The position numbers were made by a program, and so were the translations under genes. Below are positions 52,022 through 60,322 of a DNA stretch of 64,000 bases, in pieces. The DNA is taken from NCBI RefSeq assembly GCF_000720185.1, contig NZ_JOIY01000014.1:186001-250000 (forward strand). The letters are read 5' to 3'. The first letter of the stretch is position 1. Each line of letters starts with the position of its first letter. The stretch comes from Streptomyces sp. NRRL S-340. GTDB taxonomy: Bacteria; Actinomycetota; Actinomycetes; Streptomycetales; Streptomycetaceae. The notes under the pieces are model-generated. The model had not been told where the DNA came from, made no database searches, and worked only from the letters and a program-made list of their open reading frames with translations.

Positions 52022-53284
52022 ATGTCTCAGCAGCTCACGACGCCACCCGTCGCCCACCCGGCCACCGGCCTCCCCGTCGGCAGGTCCGGCAGGACCCACT
52101 CCCCCCGCTACAAGTGGGGAATCCTCGGCATCGGCATCATCGCGCAGGCGGCCTTCAGCGCGGCCTTCCAGGGAATCCCCATGGCCAGCGCCGTCCTGCA
52201 GACCGACTACCGCTACTCCACCGGCCAACTCGGCCTCGTGCTCGCCGCGCTGACCTGCGGAGCGGCCGTCACCGAGATCGTCTGGGGACTGCTCACCGAC
52301 CGCTTCGGCGAGCGGACCGTGCTGATCACCGGCCTGGCCGGCACCACCGTGTGCCTCGCCGCGGCCACCGCCTTCCTCGTCCCCACCGGCGGATACTCCC
52401 CGCCCGCCTGGCTGCTGTCCACCGTCCTGCTGCTCGCCGGTGCCCTCGGCGGCTGCGTCAACAGCGCCTCGGGCCGGGCGGTGCTCGGCTGGTTCCCGCC
52501 CGGCAACCACGGCTTCGCCATCAGCCTGCGCGTGGCGGCCGTCCCCCTCGGCGGTGCGATCGGCGCGCTCGCACTGCCCGCCCTCGCCATGAGCGTCGGC
52601 TTCCGCGGCGTCTTCGGCTTCCTGACCGCCTTCGCGCTCGCCGCCACCCTTGCCATCGTCTGCTGGCTCGACGAGCCGCCGCTGCCCGCGGCCGGACACA
52701 GGACCGCCACCGTCAGCCCGCTGCGCCGCTGGAAGATCTGGCGGATCTCGCTGAGCGCCTTCCTGCTCGACTTCCCGCAGTTCACCGTCCTGTCGTTCGC
52801 CGCGATCTACCTGCACACCGAGCACGGCGTCGGCATCACCGCCATCTCCGGTCTGCTCTTCGCCGTCCAGGCGCTGGGCGCGGTCTCCCGGGTGTGGAGC
52901 GGACGCTGGACGGACAGCAGGGGCGGCCGGCACCGCCGTACCCTCGTCATCGCCTACAGCTGGATCATCGCCGCCTGCTTCCTCGGGCTCGCGCTGTGCC
53001 AGTCCGGACCCGCCTGGATCGCGGCCGCGCTGATGGTCGTGGCCGGTCTGCTCTCCTGCGGCTGGCACGGCGTGCACTACGCCGAGATCGCCATCATGGC
53101 GGGCAAGGAACGCGCCGGAACAGCCCTGGGCCTGGAGAACACGATGGTGTTCGCCGGCGCCTTCCTCACCCCCCTGGTCATCCCCGGCATCCTCGCGGCC
53201 ACGTCCTGGCCGGTGGTCATGCTGCTCGTCGGAGCCGTCCCCGCGGTGCTGTCCGCGGTGGTCATGCCCCGCGAGGGGAAGTAA
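52022..53284 (+). CDS. MFS transporter
   Basis: A 420-residue membrane protein with 12 predicted helices. The loop after helix 2 reads WGLLTDRFGERTVLITGLAG, the MFS A-motif. A second half-motif, GRWTDSRGGRHRR, is in the central loop. It resembles the NarK/OxlT-like CynX branch of MFS (LGWFPPGNHGFAISLRVAAVPLGG). It follows the ligase-cupin gene by 49 bases with only a weak ribosome binding site, and is the likely exporter, or precursor importer, of the cluster. Confidence 0.9.
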   Translation: MSQQLTTPPVAHPATGLPVGRSGRTHSPRYKWGILGIGIIAQAAFSAAFQGIPMASAVLQTDYRYSTGQLGLVLAALTCGAAVTEIVWGLLTDRFGERTVLITGLAGTTVCLAAATAFLVPTGGYSPPAWLLSTVLLLAGALGGCVNSASGRAVLGWFPPGNHGFAISLRVAAVPLGGAIGALALPALAMSVGFRGVFGFLTAFALAATLAIVCWLDEPPLPAAGHRTATVSPLRRWKIWRISLSAFLLDFPQFTVLSFAAIYLHTEHGVGITAISGLLFAVQALGAVSRVWSGRWTDSRGGRHRRTLVIAYSWIIAACFLGLALCQSGPAWIAAALMVVAGLLSCGWHGVHYAEIAIMAGKERAGTALGLENTMVFAGAFLTPLVIPGILAATSWPVVMLLVGAVPAVLSAVVMPREGK

Positions 53285-53325
53285 CGCGCCCCCGCTCCTC
53301 CCGTCAGCCCCCGCCGACGCCCCGC

Positions 53326-53355
53326 CCGCCCCGCCGTGGATCCCCCGGCGGGGCG
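53326..53355. terminator. Hairpin after the mutase operon
   Basis: CGCCCCGCCG (53326-53335) and CGGCGGGGCG (53346-53355) form a perfect 10-bp stem 42 bases after the MFS stop. The rest of the 304-base gap to the methyltransferase gene is G+C-rich, with no gene and no clear promoter. Confidence 0.55.
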
Positions 53356-53588
53356 GCGGCCGTGAGCGGGGAGGCACCGCCCCCCGCGCGCACGGCCGGG
53401 CGACGCTCCACGGTCCCGGTCCGGCGGACGAGCCGGGGAAGAGGGCCGCGGACGAGTCATCCGGGCCCGGTACGGGCGCCCGCGCTGGCAGCAACCTGTC
53501 AGCAGGCGTACGGAGGTTAGCGTCCGGGGCGGCACCGTGTTTGGCTGCCCGCAGTTGCGCTGAGCCCCTCGGAACCGAAAGGCGCGCC

Positions 53589-54362
53589 ATGGAGAAGTAC
53601 GGCGAGACCCTGTTCGCTCTGGACCAGGACGAGGAAACCCGGCTGCGCCTGCTCGCCGAGGTCTTCGACCCCCTGTGCACCCGGACGCTGGCGGCGCTCG
53701 GCGTGGCACGCGACGCACGGTGCCTGGAGGTGGGGGCCGGTTCGGGCTCCGTCGCCCGGTGGCTGTGCGGGCGGGCCCCGCAGGGCGACGTGGTCGCCAC
53801 CGACCTCGACACGACCCTGCTGGAACGCATACCGGAACCCCGGCTGCGCCGCCTGGTGCACGACGTCACCCGCGACCCGTTCCCCGACGACTCCTTCGAC
53901 GTCGTCCACGCCCGGCTGGTCCTCAGTCACCTGCCGCAGCGCGACGACGTCATGCGCCGGATGCTGCGCTGGCTGCGGCCCGGCGGCTTCGTGCTGATCG
54001 AGTCGTTCTGCTGGTTCCCCGTCGAGAGTTCACCGAACGCCACCTACCGCAAGGTCATGCAGCGCTGGAGCAGCCTGATCTGCGGAACCCTGGGCACGGA
54101 CAGCTGGTGGTCGCGCGGCCAGCCGGGTTCCTTCCTCGGCTACGGCTACCGTGACGTCGGGGCGAACACGGTCACCCAGAACCTGCAGGGCGGCACCCGG
54201 CTCGCCGACTTCTGGCGGCGGACCGTGGACATGTCGCGCGAGCCGCTGCTCTCCGGGGGCTATGTGACCCCGCACGAGCTGGAGGAGTTCCACGCCCTGC
54301 TGGGCGACGGGGACTTCTGGGACCTCGCGCCCGCGCTGGTGCAGTCGTGGGGCCGCAAGTAG
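53589..54362 (+). CDS. Class I SAM-dependent methyltransferase
   Basis: A 257-residue protein. The SAM motif CLEVGAGSGSVARWL is at 45-59, the post-I acid is in VVATDLD, and DSFDVVHARLVLSHLPQRDD forms motifs II/III. The C-terminal half, with many Trp residues (WFPVESSPN, WWSRGQPGSF), belongs to the methyltransferases of streptomycete secondary metabolism and would bind the acceptor. The target atom cannot be read from the sequence. ATG 53589 follows AAAGG. It starts a second rightward unit (methyltransferase, MqnA-like, P450) just after the mutase operon. Confidence 0.87.
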   Translation: MEKYGETLFALDQDEETRLRLLAEVFDPLCTRTLAALGVARDARCLEVGAGSGSVARWLCGRAPQGDVVATDLDTTLLERIPEPRLRRLVHDVTRDPFPDDSFDVVHARLVLSHLPQRDDVMRRMLRWLRPGGFVLIESFCWFPVESSPNATYRKVMQRWSSLICGTLGTDSWWSRGQPGSFLGYGYRDVGANTVTQNLQGGTRLADFWRRTVDMSREPLLSGGYVTPHELEEFHALLGDGDFWDLAPALVQSWGRK

Positions 54363-54415
54363 CGGCCCGCCCGGCACCCTCCGTCTTCCCTGCGACCCAC
54401 CGGGAGTGATGCACC

Positions 54416-55309
54416 ATGCCGACCACCGGACTCGGCACCGTAGGCCTGGATCCCGCCGCCCGGCAGCGTCGGCCCCGCGTCGGCCACATCTCGTTCCTGA
54501 ACTGCCGCCCCCTGCTGTGGGGACTGCGGCGCTCGCGGCTCCTGCCCGACGTGGACCTGGTGTCCCTCACCCCGGAGGCGGCCGGCGACCGGCTGGCCGC
54601 GGGCGGACTCGACCTGGGGCCGGTCAGCCTGGCCGCGTACCTGCGGCACACCGAGGACCTGCTGCTGCTCCCGGGACCGGCCATCGCGGCCGACGGACCC
54701 GTCATGTCCTGCAACATCGTCAGCCGGCGCCCCCTGGAGACGACCCCCGCACCGCTCGTCGGGCTCACCTCGGCCAGCCGTACGACCGTGCTGCTGGCCC
54801 GGTTCCTGCTGGAGGAGCGGTTCGGGCTGACACCCCGCTACTTCACCGGTCCGCCCGACCCGGCGGAACTGCTGCGCCGGGGCGACGCGGCCGTCGTCAT
54901 CGGGGACCCGGCGCTGCGGGTCCACTTCCACGGTGTTCCGGGCGGGGGACCCGCGACCGTGTACGACACCGCGGCACTGTGGACGCGGTGGACCGGGCTG
55001 CCCATGGTCTTCGCCGTCTGGGCGGTGCGGCGGGAGTACGCCGAGCAGCACCCGGACACCGTCGCCGCCGTGCACCGCGCCCTGCTGGCGGCACGGGACG
55101 GCGCGCTCGCGCACCTGGAGCGGGTGGCCGCCGAGGTCGCGCCGGGCTCCGGCTTCACCGCCCCCCAACTCCTCACGTACTACCGCACGTTGCGCTACGA
55201 ACTCACCGGGGACGGGCTGCGCGCCGTACACCGTTTCGGCGAGCTGGCCGCCCGCCGCGGGCTGGTCCCCGGCGACTGGGCCGTCCGCACCTTCGAGGCG
55301 GCCCCGTGA
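54416..55309 (+). CDS. MqnA/MqnD-family protein (chorismate dehydratase-like)
   Basis: A 297-residue protein with the periplasmic-binding-like fold of the menaquinone enzymes MqnA and MqnD. Matching segments are VGHISFLNCRPLLWGLRRS (usually GRVSYLNTLPL), GGLDLGPVSLAAYL, VGLTSASRTTVLLARFLLEE and GDAAVVIGDPAL. MqnA dehydrates chorismate to 3-[(1-carboxyvinyl)oxy]benzoate in the futalosine pathway. The other mqn genes are not here. Its neighbours are a methyltransferase and a P450, which suggests recruitment into secondary metabolism, possibly to supply an aromatic acid. The P450 start overlaps its stop. Function is by family only. Confidence 0.8.
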   Translation: MPTTGLGTVGLDPAARQRRPRVGHISFLNCRPLLWGLRRSRLLPDVDLVSLTPEAAGDRLAAGGLDLGPVSLAAYLRHTEDLLLLPGPAIAADGPVMSCNIVSRRPLETTPAPLVGLTSASRTTVLLARFLLEERFGLTPRYFTGPPDPAELLRRGDAAVVIGDPALRVHFHGVPGGGPATVYDTAALWTRWTGLPMVFAVWAVRREYAEQHPDTVAAVHRALLAARDGALAHLERVAAEVAPGSGFTAPQLLTYYRTLRYELTGDGLRAVHRFGELAARRGLVPGDWAVRTFEAAP

Positions 55310-56865
55310 CGGGCCGCGCCGCACCCGCTCCACCGGACCGGCCGGACGGCCCCGCCCCGGTGTCCAGCTCGCGGGAAGGGTCCGGTGGCGCGGACGTGGT
55401 GTCCAGCTCGCGGGAAGGGTCCGGTGGCGCGGACGTGGTGTCCAGCTCGCGGGACGGGCTCGGTGACGCGGACGCGCTCTCCACCCTGCGGCGCATCCTC
55501 GCCGCGCGCTCGCGGCCCGATCCCTACCCGCTGTACGAGCGGATCCGGGCCGCGGAGCCCGTGCGGGTGCCGGGCCGGCCCGTGGTCGTGTTCGCCTCCC
55601 ACGAGGCCTGCCGCGCCGTACTGCGCGATCCCCGGGCCAGCAACGACCGGCGGCACGCCCTGCTCTACCGGCAGAGCGAGCAGGGCCGGCGGAGCGAGCG
55701 GGCCGAGGGGGCTGAGCAGGCCGGCCGAGCGGCCGGGCACGGTGAGCCGGCCGGGCACGGTGAGCCGGCCGGGCAGGCCGGCCGGGCCGCGGGGGCGCCC
55801 GCCATGGAGCTGCCGTCCTTCCTGTTCAGCGACCCGCCCCGGCACACGGCGCTGCGCCGGCTCGCCGCCCCCGACTTCACCCCGAGGGCCGCGCGGCGGC
55901 TGGCGCCCATGATCCGGGAGCTGATCGACGACCTGCTGGACGAGGCGGCGACGAGGTCACGGATGGACGGCGTCGCCGACCTCGCCTCCCCGCTGCCCGT
56001 CACCGTCATCTGCCGGGTCCTCGGCATCGACACCGGCGACCAGGACTGGTACCGCGTCCGCTCCTCCCTGCTCGGCCGCTCGGTCGACCCGTACCTGGCG
56101 TTCGTCGGCGTGCCTGCGCCCGGCCTCGCCGAACGCCGCCGGGCCGAGGCCGAACTCACCGCCTTCTTCCTCCGGACGGCGGCCCAGCGGCGGGCCGAAC
56201 CACGGGACGACGTCATGTCGCGGCTGCTGGCGGCGGCACCGGACGGCGAACGGCTCACCGACCAGGAGGTCGTCACCACCTGCCGCCTGCTGCTGAACGC
56301 CGGTCACGAGACGACGGTCGGCCTCATCGCGAACGGTCTGCTGCTCCTGCTGGAGCACCCGCAGGTCCTGGCCGCGCTGCGCGAACGTCCCCGGACGACG
56401 GCGCCGGCCGTGGTCGAGGAGGTGCTGCGGCTGCAGCCACCGCTCCAGATCGTGCACCGCCACGCCCGTGAGGACCTGGAGGTGTGCGGCACCCGCGTCG
56501 CCCGGGGTACGACCATGGTGCTGCTGCTGGCGGGGGCGAACCGTGACGGCGCCGCCTTCGGCTGCCCGCACCGCTTCGACGCGGAGCGGGAGGACGCGGG
56601 CGGGCACCTGTCCTTCGGCCTGGGCACGCACTACTGCCTCGGTGCCCCGCTGGGCCGGCTGGAGGCCGAGCTGGCGTTCACACGGTTCGCGCAGCGGGTC
56701 GTGGAACCCCGGCTCGCCGAGGGGCCGCCCCGCTACCGGCCGCACGTCGTGCTGCGCGCGCCGGCGGCACTGCCGCTGCGCGCCGGCGCCGTCCTCGGCC
56801 GCGCCACCCCCTGGGACGGCACCCCGCCGCCCCGCCCCACGGCGCCCTCCTCCCGGCGAGGGTGA
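55306..56865 (+). CDS. Cytochrome P450
   Basis: A 519-residue P450, longer than the usual 400 or so. The core has the I-helix motif LLNAGHETTVGLIANG, EVLR (Glu372-Arg375, the ExxR pair), and heme-binding FGLGTHYCLGAPLGRLE with Cys444. The extra length comes from an N-terminal leader containing three SSSREGSGGADVV repeats (39-bp units). An insertion of Gly/Glu/Ala repeats (GHGEPAGHGEPAG) follows at about 145-160. GTG 55306 overlaps the MqnA-like stop (GTGA). It should hydroxylate or otherwise oxidise a cluster intermediate; the redox partner is not encoded here. Confidence 0.9.
   Translation: MTGRAAPAPPDRPDGPAPVSSSREGSGGADVVSSSREGSGGADVVSSSRDGLGDADALSTLRRILAARSRPDPYPLYERIRAAEPVRVPGRPVVVFASHEACRAVLRDPRASNDRRHALLYRQSEQGRRSERAEGAEQAGRAAGHGEPAGHGEPAGQAGRAAGAPAMELPSFLFSDPPRHTALRRLAAPDFTPRAARRLAPMIRELIDDLLDEAATRSRMDGVADLASPLPVTVICRVLGIDTGDQDWYRVRSSLLGRSVDPYLAFVGVPAPGLAERRRAEAELTAFFLRTAAQRRAEPRDDVMSRLLAAAPDGERLTDQEVVTTCRLLLNAGHETTVGLIANGLLLLLEHPQVLAALRERPRTTAPAVVEEVLRLQPPLQIVHRHAREDLEVCGTRVARGTTMVLLLAGANRDGAAFGCPHRFDAEREDAGGHLSFGLGTHYCLGAPLGRLEAELAFTRFAQRVVEPRLAEGPPRYRPHVVLRAPAALPLRAGAVLGRATPWDGTPPPRPTAPSSRRG
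55360..55476 (+). repeat. 39-bp tandem repeat, three copies, in the P450 leader
   Basis: Units start at 55360, 55399 and 55438, each beginning GTGTCCAGCTCGCGGGA. The first two are identical and the third has several changes. The period is a multiple of three and encodes VSSSREGSGGADV. Each unit begins with an in-frame GTG, so alternative downstream starts exist. The P450 core proper begins about 14 codons after the last unit. Confidence 0.92.
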
Positions 56866-57017
56866 GGGCGGCGGTGGGGGTGAGGGCGACGGCGGGGGAG
56901 GGGGCGGACGACGGGTGAGCGAGGGCTGCCCGCAGGCCGCCCTCGCCGCCCGCCGCCGACCGCCCTCGCCGGCCCCGACGCCGGCCGCGGCGCAGTGCCG
57001 TCGGCCGCGCCCCGCCG

Positions 57018-58319
57018 TCAGCCGCGGCGCAGCGCCAGTACCGCGTTGTGGCCGCCGAAACCGAAGGAGTTGCTCAGCACCAGGTCGCCGTGTCCGGGAA
57101 GGGGCCGGGGCACGGTGCGGACCACGTCCAGGGGGATGGCGTCGTCCAGGTCGTCGCAGCCGAGGGTGGGCGGGATGGTGCCGTGGTGGAGGGTGAGGGC
57201 CGCCGCCACCGCCTCCACCCCGCCGGCCGCGCCCTGGAGGTGTCCCAGGTTTCCCTTGAGCGCCGTGACGGGCACCGGGACGGTCCCCTCCCCGTCGCCG
57301 AAGACGGTGTGCAGGGCGGCCGCCTCCGCGAGGTCGCCCTCCACGGTCGCGGTGGCGTGCGCGTTGACGTGCACGACGTCGGCGGGGGACCCGTCCGCGT
57401 CCGCGATGGCGCGCCGCAGGGCGACCGCGACACCGCCTCCGGTCGGGTCCGGCGCGGCGATGTGGTGCGCGTCGGCGGACAGGCCCCACCCGGCGGCCTC
57501 GCAGTAGATCCGGGCCCCGCGGGCCAGTGCGTGCTCCTCCGCCTCCAGCACCAGCAGGCCCGCGCCTTCGGCGTTCACGAATCCCGTACGGTCCTTGGCG
57601 AACGGGCGGGACGCGGCCTCGGGTTCGTCGTTGCGCGCCGACAGCGCGCGCATGGCGGCGAAGGCGGCCATGATCTCCGGGGTGACGGCGGCCTCCGCCC
57701 CGCCGGCGAGCGCGACGTCCACATGGCCGTACCGGATCCGGTCGATGGCCTGCCCGATGGCCTCGGTGCCGGACGCGCAGGCGCTGACGACGGTCCGGGC
57801 CTCGCCCGTCACCCGCAGGTCCAGCGAGATCTGTGAGGCGGCCTGGGAGGGGACCGTCATGGGGGCGGTGAGCGGCGGGACCGCCCGCACGCCCCGGTCC
57901 CGCAGCCGCCGGTCGCCGTCGACCAGCACGGGCGCCCCGCCGATGATGGTGCCGACGCACACGCCGACCCGTTCCGGGTCGAGGCCGCTCGCCGTGGTGC
58001 CCTCCGCGGCGAACCCGGCGTCCTGCCAGGCCTCGCGGGCCGCGAGCACCGCGAAGAGGGCGGCCCGGTTCATGCGCCGGGCCTGTGGTTTGGGCAGCAG
58101 GTCGAGCGGATCGACGGGCACGGTTCCCGCGATGCGCACGGGATGGCCGGCGAACTCCGGGGCGGCCAGCGGGCGGATGCCGCAGCGGCCCTCGAGCAAT
58201 CCCTCCCACAGGGCTTCCCCGCCCAGCCCCAGGGGACTGATCGCGCCCACTCCGGTGACCACGACGCGCCGGCCCTGCCGGGCGCCGCTCGGTGATTCCG
58301 CGTTCGTGATGTGCTTCAC
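57018..58319 (-). CDS. Beta-ketoacyl-ACP synthase II (FabF-like)
   Basis: A 433-residue condensing enzyme. The nucleophile is Cys181 in VVSACASGTEA. The two active-site His residues are His321 in VNAHATATVEGD and His360 in GNLGHLQGAAG, the full KASII triad. FGFGGHNAVLALRRG closes the domain. GTG 58319 follows GAGGA and replaces the expected ATG. It is divergent from the MmyB-type regulator. Together with the FabH-like, thioesterase and AvrD genes it suggests a dedicated acyl-chain pathway rather than the housekeeping fab operon. The 152 bases beyond its stop are a G-rich repeat tract (GGTGAGGGCG-like). Confidence 0.9.
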   Translation of the reverse strand: MKHITNAESPSGARQGRRVVVTGVGAISPLGLGGEALWEGLLEGRCGIRPLAAPEFAGHPVRIAGTVPVDPLDLLPKPQARRMNRAALFAVLAAREAWQDAGFAAEGTTASGLDPERVGVCVGTIIGGAPVLVDGDRRLRDRGVRAVPPLTAPMTVPSQAASQISLDLRVTGEARTVVSACASGTEAIGQAIDRIRYGHVDVALAGGAEAAVTPEIMAAFAAMRALSARNDEPEAASRPFAKDRTGFVNAEGAGLLVLEAEEHALARGARIYCEAAGWGLSADAHHIAAPDPTGGGVAVALRRAIADADGSPADVVHVNAHATATVEGDLAEAAALHTVFGDGEGTVPVPVTALKGNLGHLQGAAGGVEAVAAALTLHHGTIPPTLGCDDLDDAIPLDVVRTVPRPLPGHGDLVLSNSFGFGGHNAVLALRRG

Positions 58320-58462
58320 AGTCTGATCCTCGGTTTCGGTGTGACTTCTCTGACGTTTGAAGCGCGATTTCCGGGGCCCGGTCGGTCTTTCCCGGCCGAA
58401 CTCCCTTGCCGCGTGCGCCGGCTGAGCACCGCTCAGCCGACAGAGGCGATCAAGCCTCCGTT

Positions 58463-58475
58463 AGAGTTGACTCTC
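58463..58475 (+). promoter_or_regulatory. AGAGTTGACTCTC palindrome in the fabF/MmyB divergent region
   Basis: AGAGTTGACTCTC, with inverted AGAGT/ACTCT arms around TTG, lies about 27 bases before the regulator start. The same 13 bases occur in the first ArsR operator at 40062-40074. It includes a -35-like TTGACT, but no good -10 follows. It may be a binding site for the XRE-type regulator. Confidence 0.4.
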
Positions 58476-58501
58476 GGATTAAGCAGCGATCGGGGGCAAT
58501 C

Positions 58502-59323
58502 GTGACCGGAAACAGCGAAACCGACATATCCGGACCCACTTCGGCAGGCGGGGAACCGGATGAATTCCAGCTCGAATTCGGTGACCTTCCCGCCCTGTTG
58601 CGCGCCTGGCGCGCCGAGGCCGGCGAACGGCTGGGCCGCGCCAAGGCGCTGCCGCAGAAGGAGGTCGCCCACCGGATGGGCGTCAGTGAACGCTGGTACC
58701 GGGCACTGGAGAGCGGGGCGCAGGTGCCGCTCACCGCGGACACGCTGACCAGCCTCGCCGACGCGCTGGACCTGGGGCCGGACGAACGGACCGCGCTGTA
58801 CTGGTACCGGCGGACCGAGGTGTCGGACGAGGAGCACCCGCACGGCGACGACGGCAGGATGACCCGCCTGAAGCAGTTCGTCGATGCGCAGTCGAATTTC
58901 CCTGCCTATCTCATCGACCACGCGTGGAACGTCATCGCCTGCAACGAGCTGATGGTTCAGTGGTTCCCCTGGGTCCGCGAACCGCGGGCCAATCTCATGC
59001 GCTGGGTCCTGCAGAATCCGGAGTCGCGGGAGCAGATAGTCGACTGGCATCGACAGGCTTCGCTGTATCTCGCCCAACTGCGCTTCGCGCTCTTCCGGTA
59101 TCCGGAAGACGCGACTCTCCAGGCTTTACTGGAGAGTGCCCTGAATGATTCCGACTGCCGGGAACTGTGGGACGCCGGGCCACGCATCATCGCGTTTCGC
59201 CAGGGCGGACGCTTCCATCTCTCTCTCCCCCATGTTTCACAGACCGAGCTGGTTGTCACCGCCCAGGTCCTCCTCCCCGCGTACCGGCCAGGAGCACGCT
59301 TCGTGGCACTCATGCCGGCGTAG
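58502..59323 (+). CDS. XRE-family regulator with MmyB-type ligand domain, TTA codon
   Basis: A 273-residue protein. The N-terminal HTH (KALPQKEVAHRMGVSERWYR, then LESGAQVPLTADTLTSLADAL) is at 47-93. The MmyB-type C-terminal domain (NFPAYLIDHAWNVIACNELM, PESREQIVDWHRQASLYLAQ) binds a small or fatty ligand in related proteins. Codon 209 is TTA (59126-59128), which in Streptomyces needs the rare bldA tRNA, so translation should be tied to development. The 3' half has a lower G+C content than its neighbours, which may indicate acquisition. GTG 58502 follows CGGGGG. A likely pathway regulator for the adjacent ketosynthase/AvrD genes. Confidence 0.88.
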   Translation: MTGNSETDISGPTSAGGEPDEFQLEFGDLPALLRAWRAEAGERLGRAKALPQKEVAHRMGVSERWYRALESGAQVPLTADTLTSLADALDLGPDERTALYWYRRTEVSDEEHPHGDDGRMTRLKQFVDAQSNFPAYLIDHAWNVIACNELMVQWFPWVREPRANLMRWVLQNPESREQIVDWHRQASLYLAQLRFALFRYPEDATLQALLESALNDSDCRELWDAGPRIIAFRQGGRFHLSLPHVSQTELVVTAQVLLPAYRPGARFVALMPA

Positions 59324-59369
59324 TGGCTCCTGCCCCGGAGTCACTATTACACAGAACCGAATGCTCGAC

Positions 59370-59394
59370 AGCGGCAAATTTTTGCCGCTTGACA
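59370..59394 (+). promoter_or_regulatory. Perfect hairpin followed by a -35-like TTGACA
   Basis: AGCGGCAAATTTTTGCCGCT (59370-59389) is a perfect palindrome with 9-bp arms. It may terminate the regulator transcript or serve as an operator. TTGACA (59389-59394) begins in its last base and is an exact -35 consensus for the next gene. No good -10 is evident at 17-18 bases. Confidence 0.5.
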
Positions 59395-59515
59395 CTACTT
59401 CAAGTCAGCTCCACCCTTGGGTCTGCCGACGATGACATGGCGCGCCCAAAGGGGGCTCTCCCTGCAGCGCAGGGCTTCCCTTGAAGGGCTGATTCCCGAA
59501 GCAGAAGGAAACGCC

Positions 59516-59578
59516 ATGTTAAATCCACGTATCGATTTCCACAGTGGAATGAGGGCATGGAAAACCAGTTGTCGATGA
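59516..59578 (+). CDS. Candidate 20-codon leader peptide with a TTA codon
   Basis: ATG 59516 is preceded by AGAAGGAAACGCC, a better ribosome binding site than that of the following gene. The second codon is TTA. The peptide MLNPRIDFHSGMRAWKTSCR ends at TGA 59576-59578, 20 bases inside the LuxR-type gene in another frame. Ribosomes stalling at the TTA, or finishing the leader, could control access to the LuxR-type start at 59557. This is a translational-control hypothesis; a chance ORF is possible. Confidence 0.4.
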   Translation: MLNPRIDFHSGMRAWKTSCR

Positions 59579-60255
59579 GACCCGACGACCGCCGGACGAT
59601 CCCCCGCACCACGCTGGAGGCACTGCCCGACTACGACGCCCTGGCCTCTCTCCTCGACACGCTGCGCCACCGTACGGTGCGCGAGTTCCGGCTCGCGCTG
59701 CCGCGGCGCCCCTACGACCCACGGGTGCGCGAGCGGCTCACGTCGCTGAGCGCCGAACTGGTCCGCCGCGGGGCGCGGATCCGCGCCCTGCACCTCGCGG
59801 ACGTCGGCTGCGATCCCGTCTACGCCGGCGACATCCGGCGGATCGCCGCCACGGGGGCGGCCGTCCGGGCGCTGCCCCGGCTCCCGGTGTGGATGGCCGT
59901 CGCCGACCGGGACCTCGCTGTCGTGCCGTCGGACCCGGGCCCGGCGGGCTCGCCGGCCACACTGCTGCGCGGCCGGGTACTGGTCGGGGCCTACCAGGCG
60001 CTCTTCGACCAGGTGTGGGCGCGCTCGGCCCTGTCGCCCGCCGCGGCGGACGCCCCCGGGCACGGTGTCCCGGCCGGCCGGGACCGGGAGGTGCTGGCAC
60101 TGCTGTCCGAGGGGCTGACCGACGAGGGCATCTCCCGGCGCACCGGCCTGTCGGTCCGCACCGTGCGCCGGACCATCGCGGCCGTCATGGTCCGGATGGG
60201 CGCACAGAGCCGCTTCCAGGCGGGGGTGGAAGCGGCCCGGCGCCAGTGGATCTGA
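59557..60255 (+). CDS. LuxR-type HTH regulator
   Basis: A 232-residue protein. The C-terminal LuxR/GerE-type HTH (DREVLALLSEGLTDEGISRR, TGLSVRTVRRTIAAVMVRMG) is at about 172-215. The N-terminal region (PDYDALASLLDTLRHRTVRE, VRALPRLPVWMAVADRDLAV) resembles the degenerate phospholipase-D-like sensor domain found in many streptomycete LuxR-type proteins with no receiver domain. ATG 59557 follows GAGGG. Its start overlaps a small TTA-containing ORF. It is a candidate activator of the ketosynthase/AvrD cluster. Confidence 0.85.
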   Translation: MENQLSMRPDDRRTIPRTTLEALPDYDALASLLDTLRHRTVREFRLALPRRPYDPRVRERLTSLSAELVRRGARIRALHLADVGCDPVYAGDIRRIAATGAAVRALPRLPVWMAVADRDLAVVPSDPGPAGSPATLLRGRVLVGAYQALFDQVWARSALSPAAADAPGHGVPAGRDREVLALLSEGLTDEGISRRTGLSVRTVRRTIAAVMVRMGAQSRFQAGVEAARRQWI

Positions 60256-60322
60256 CCCGCCGTCGGGCGAGGCACCGGAACGAGCCGGGCCGGCCGGTGA
60301 GCGGTGACCGGTGACCGGGCGG

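Noticed and set aside
56866..57017. Possible small gene or structured RNA in the G-rich tract after the P450 gene
   Set aside because: The GGTGAGGGCG-like repeats could form G-quadruplexes, but no start, ribosome binding site or conserved fold can be supported.
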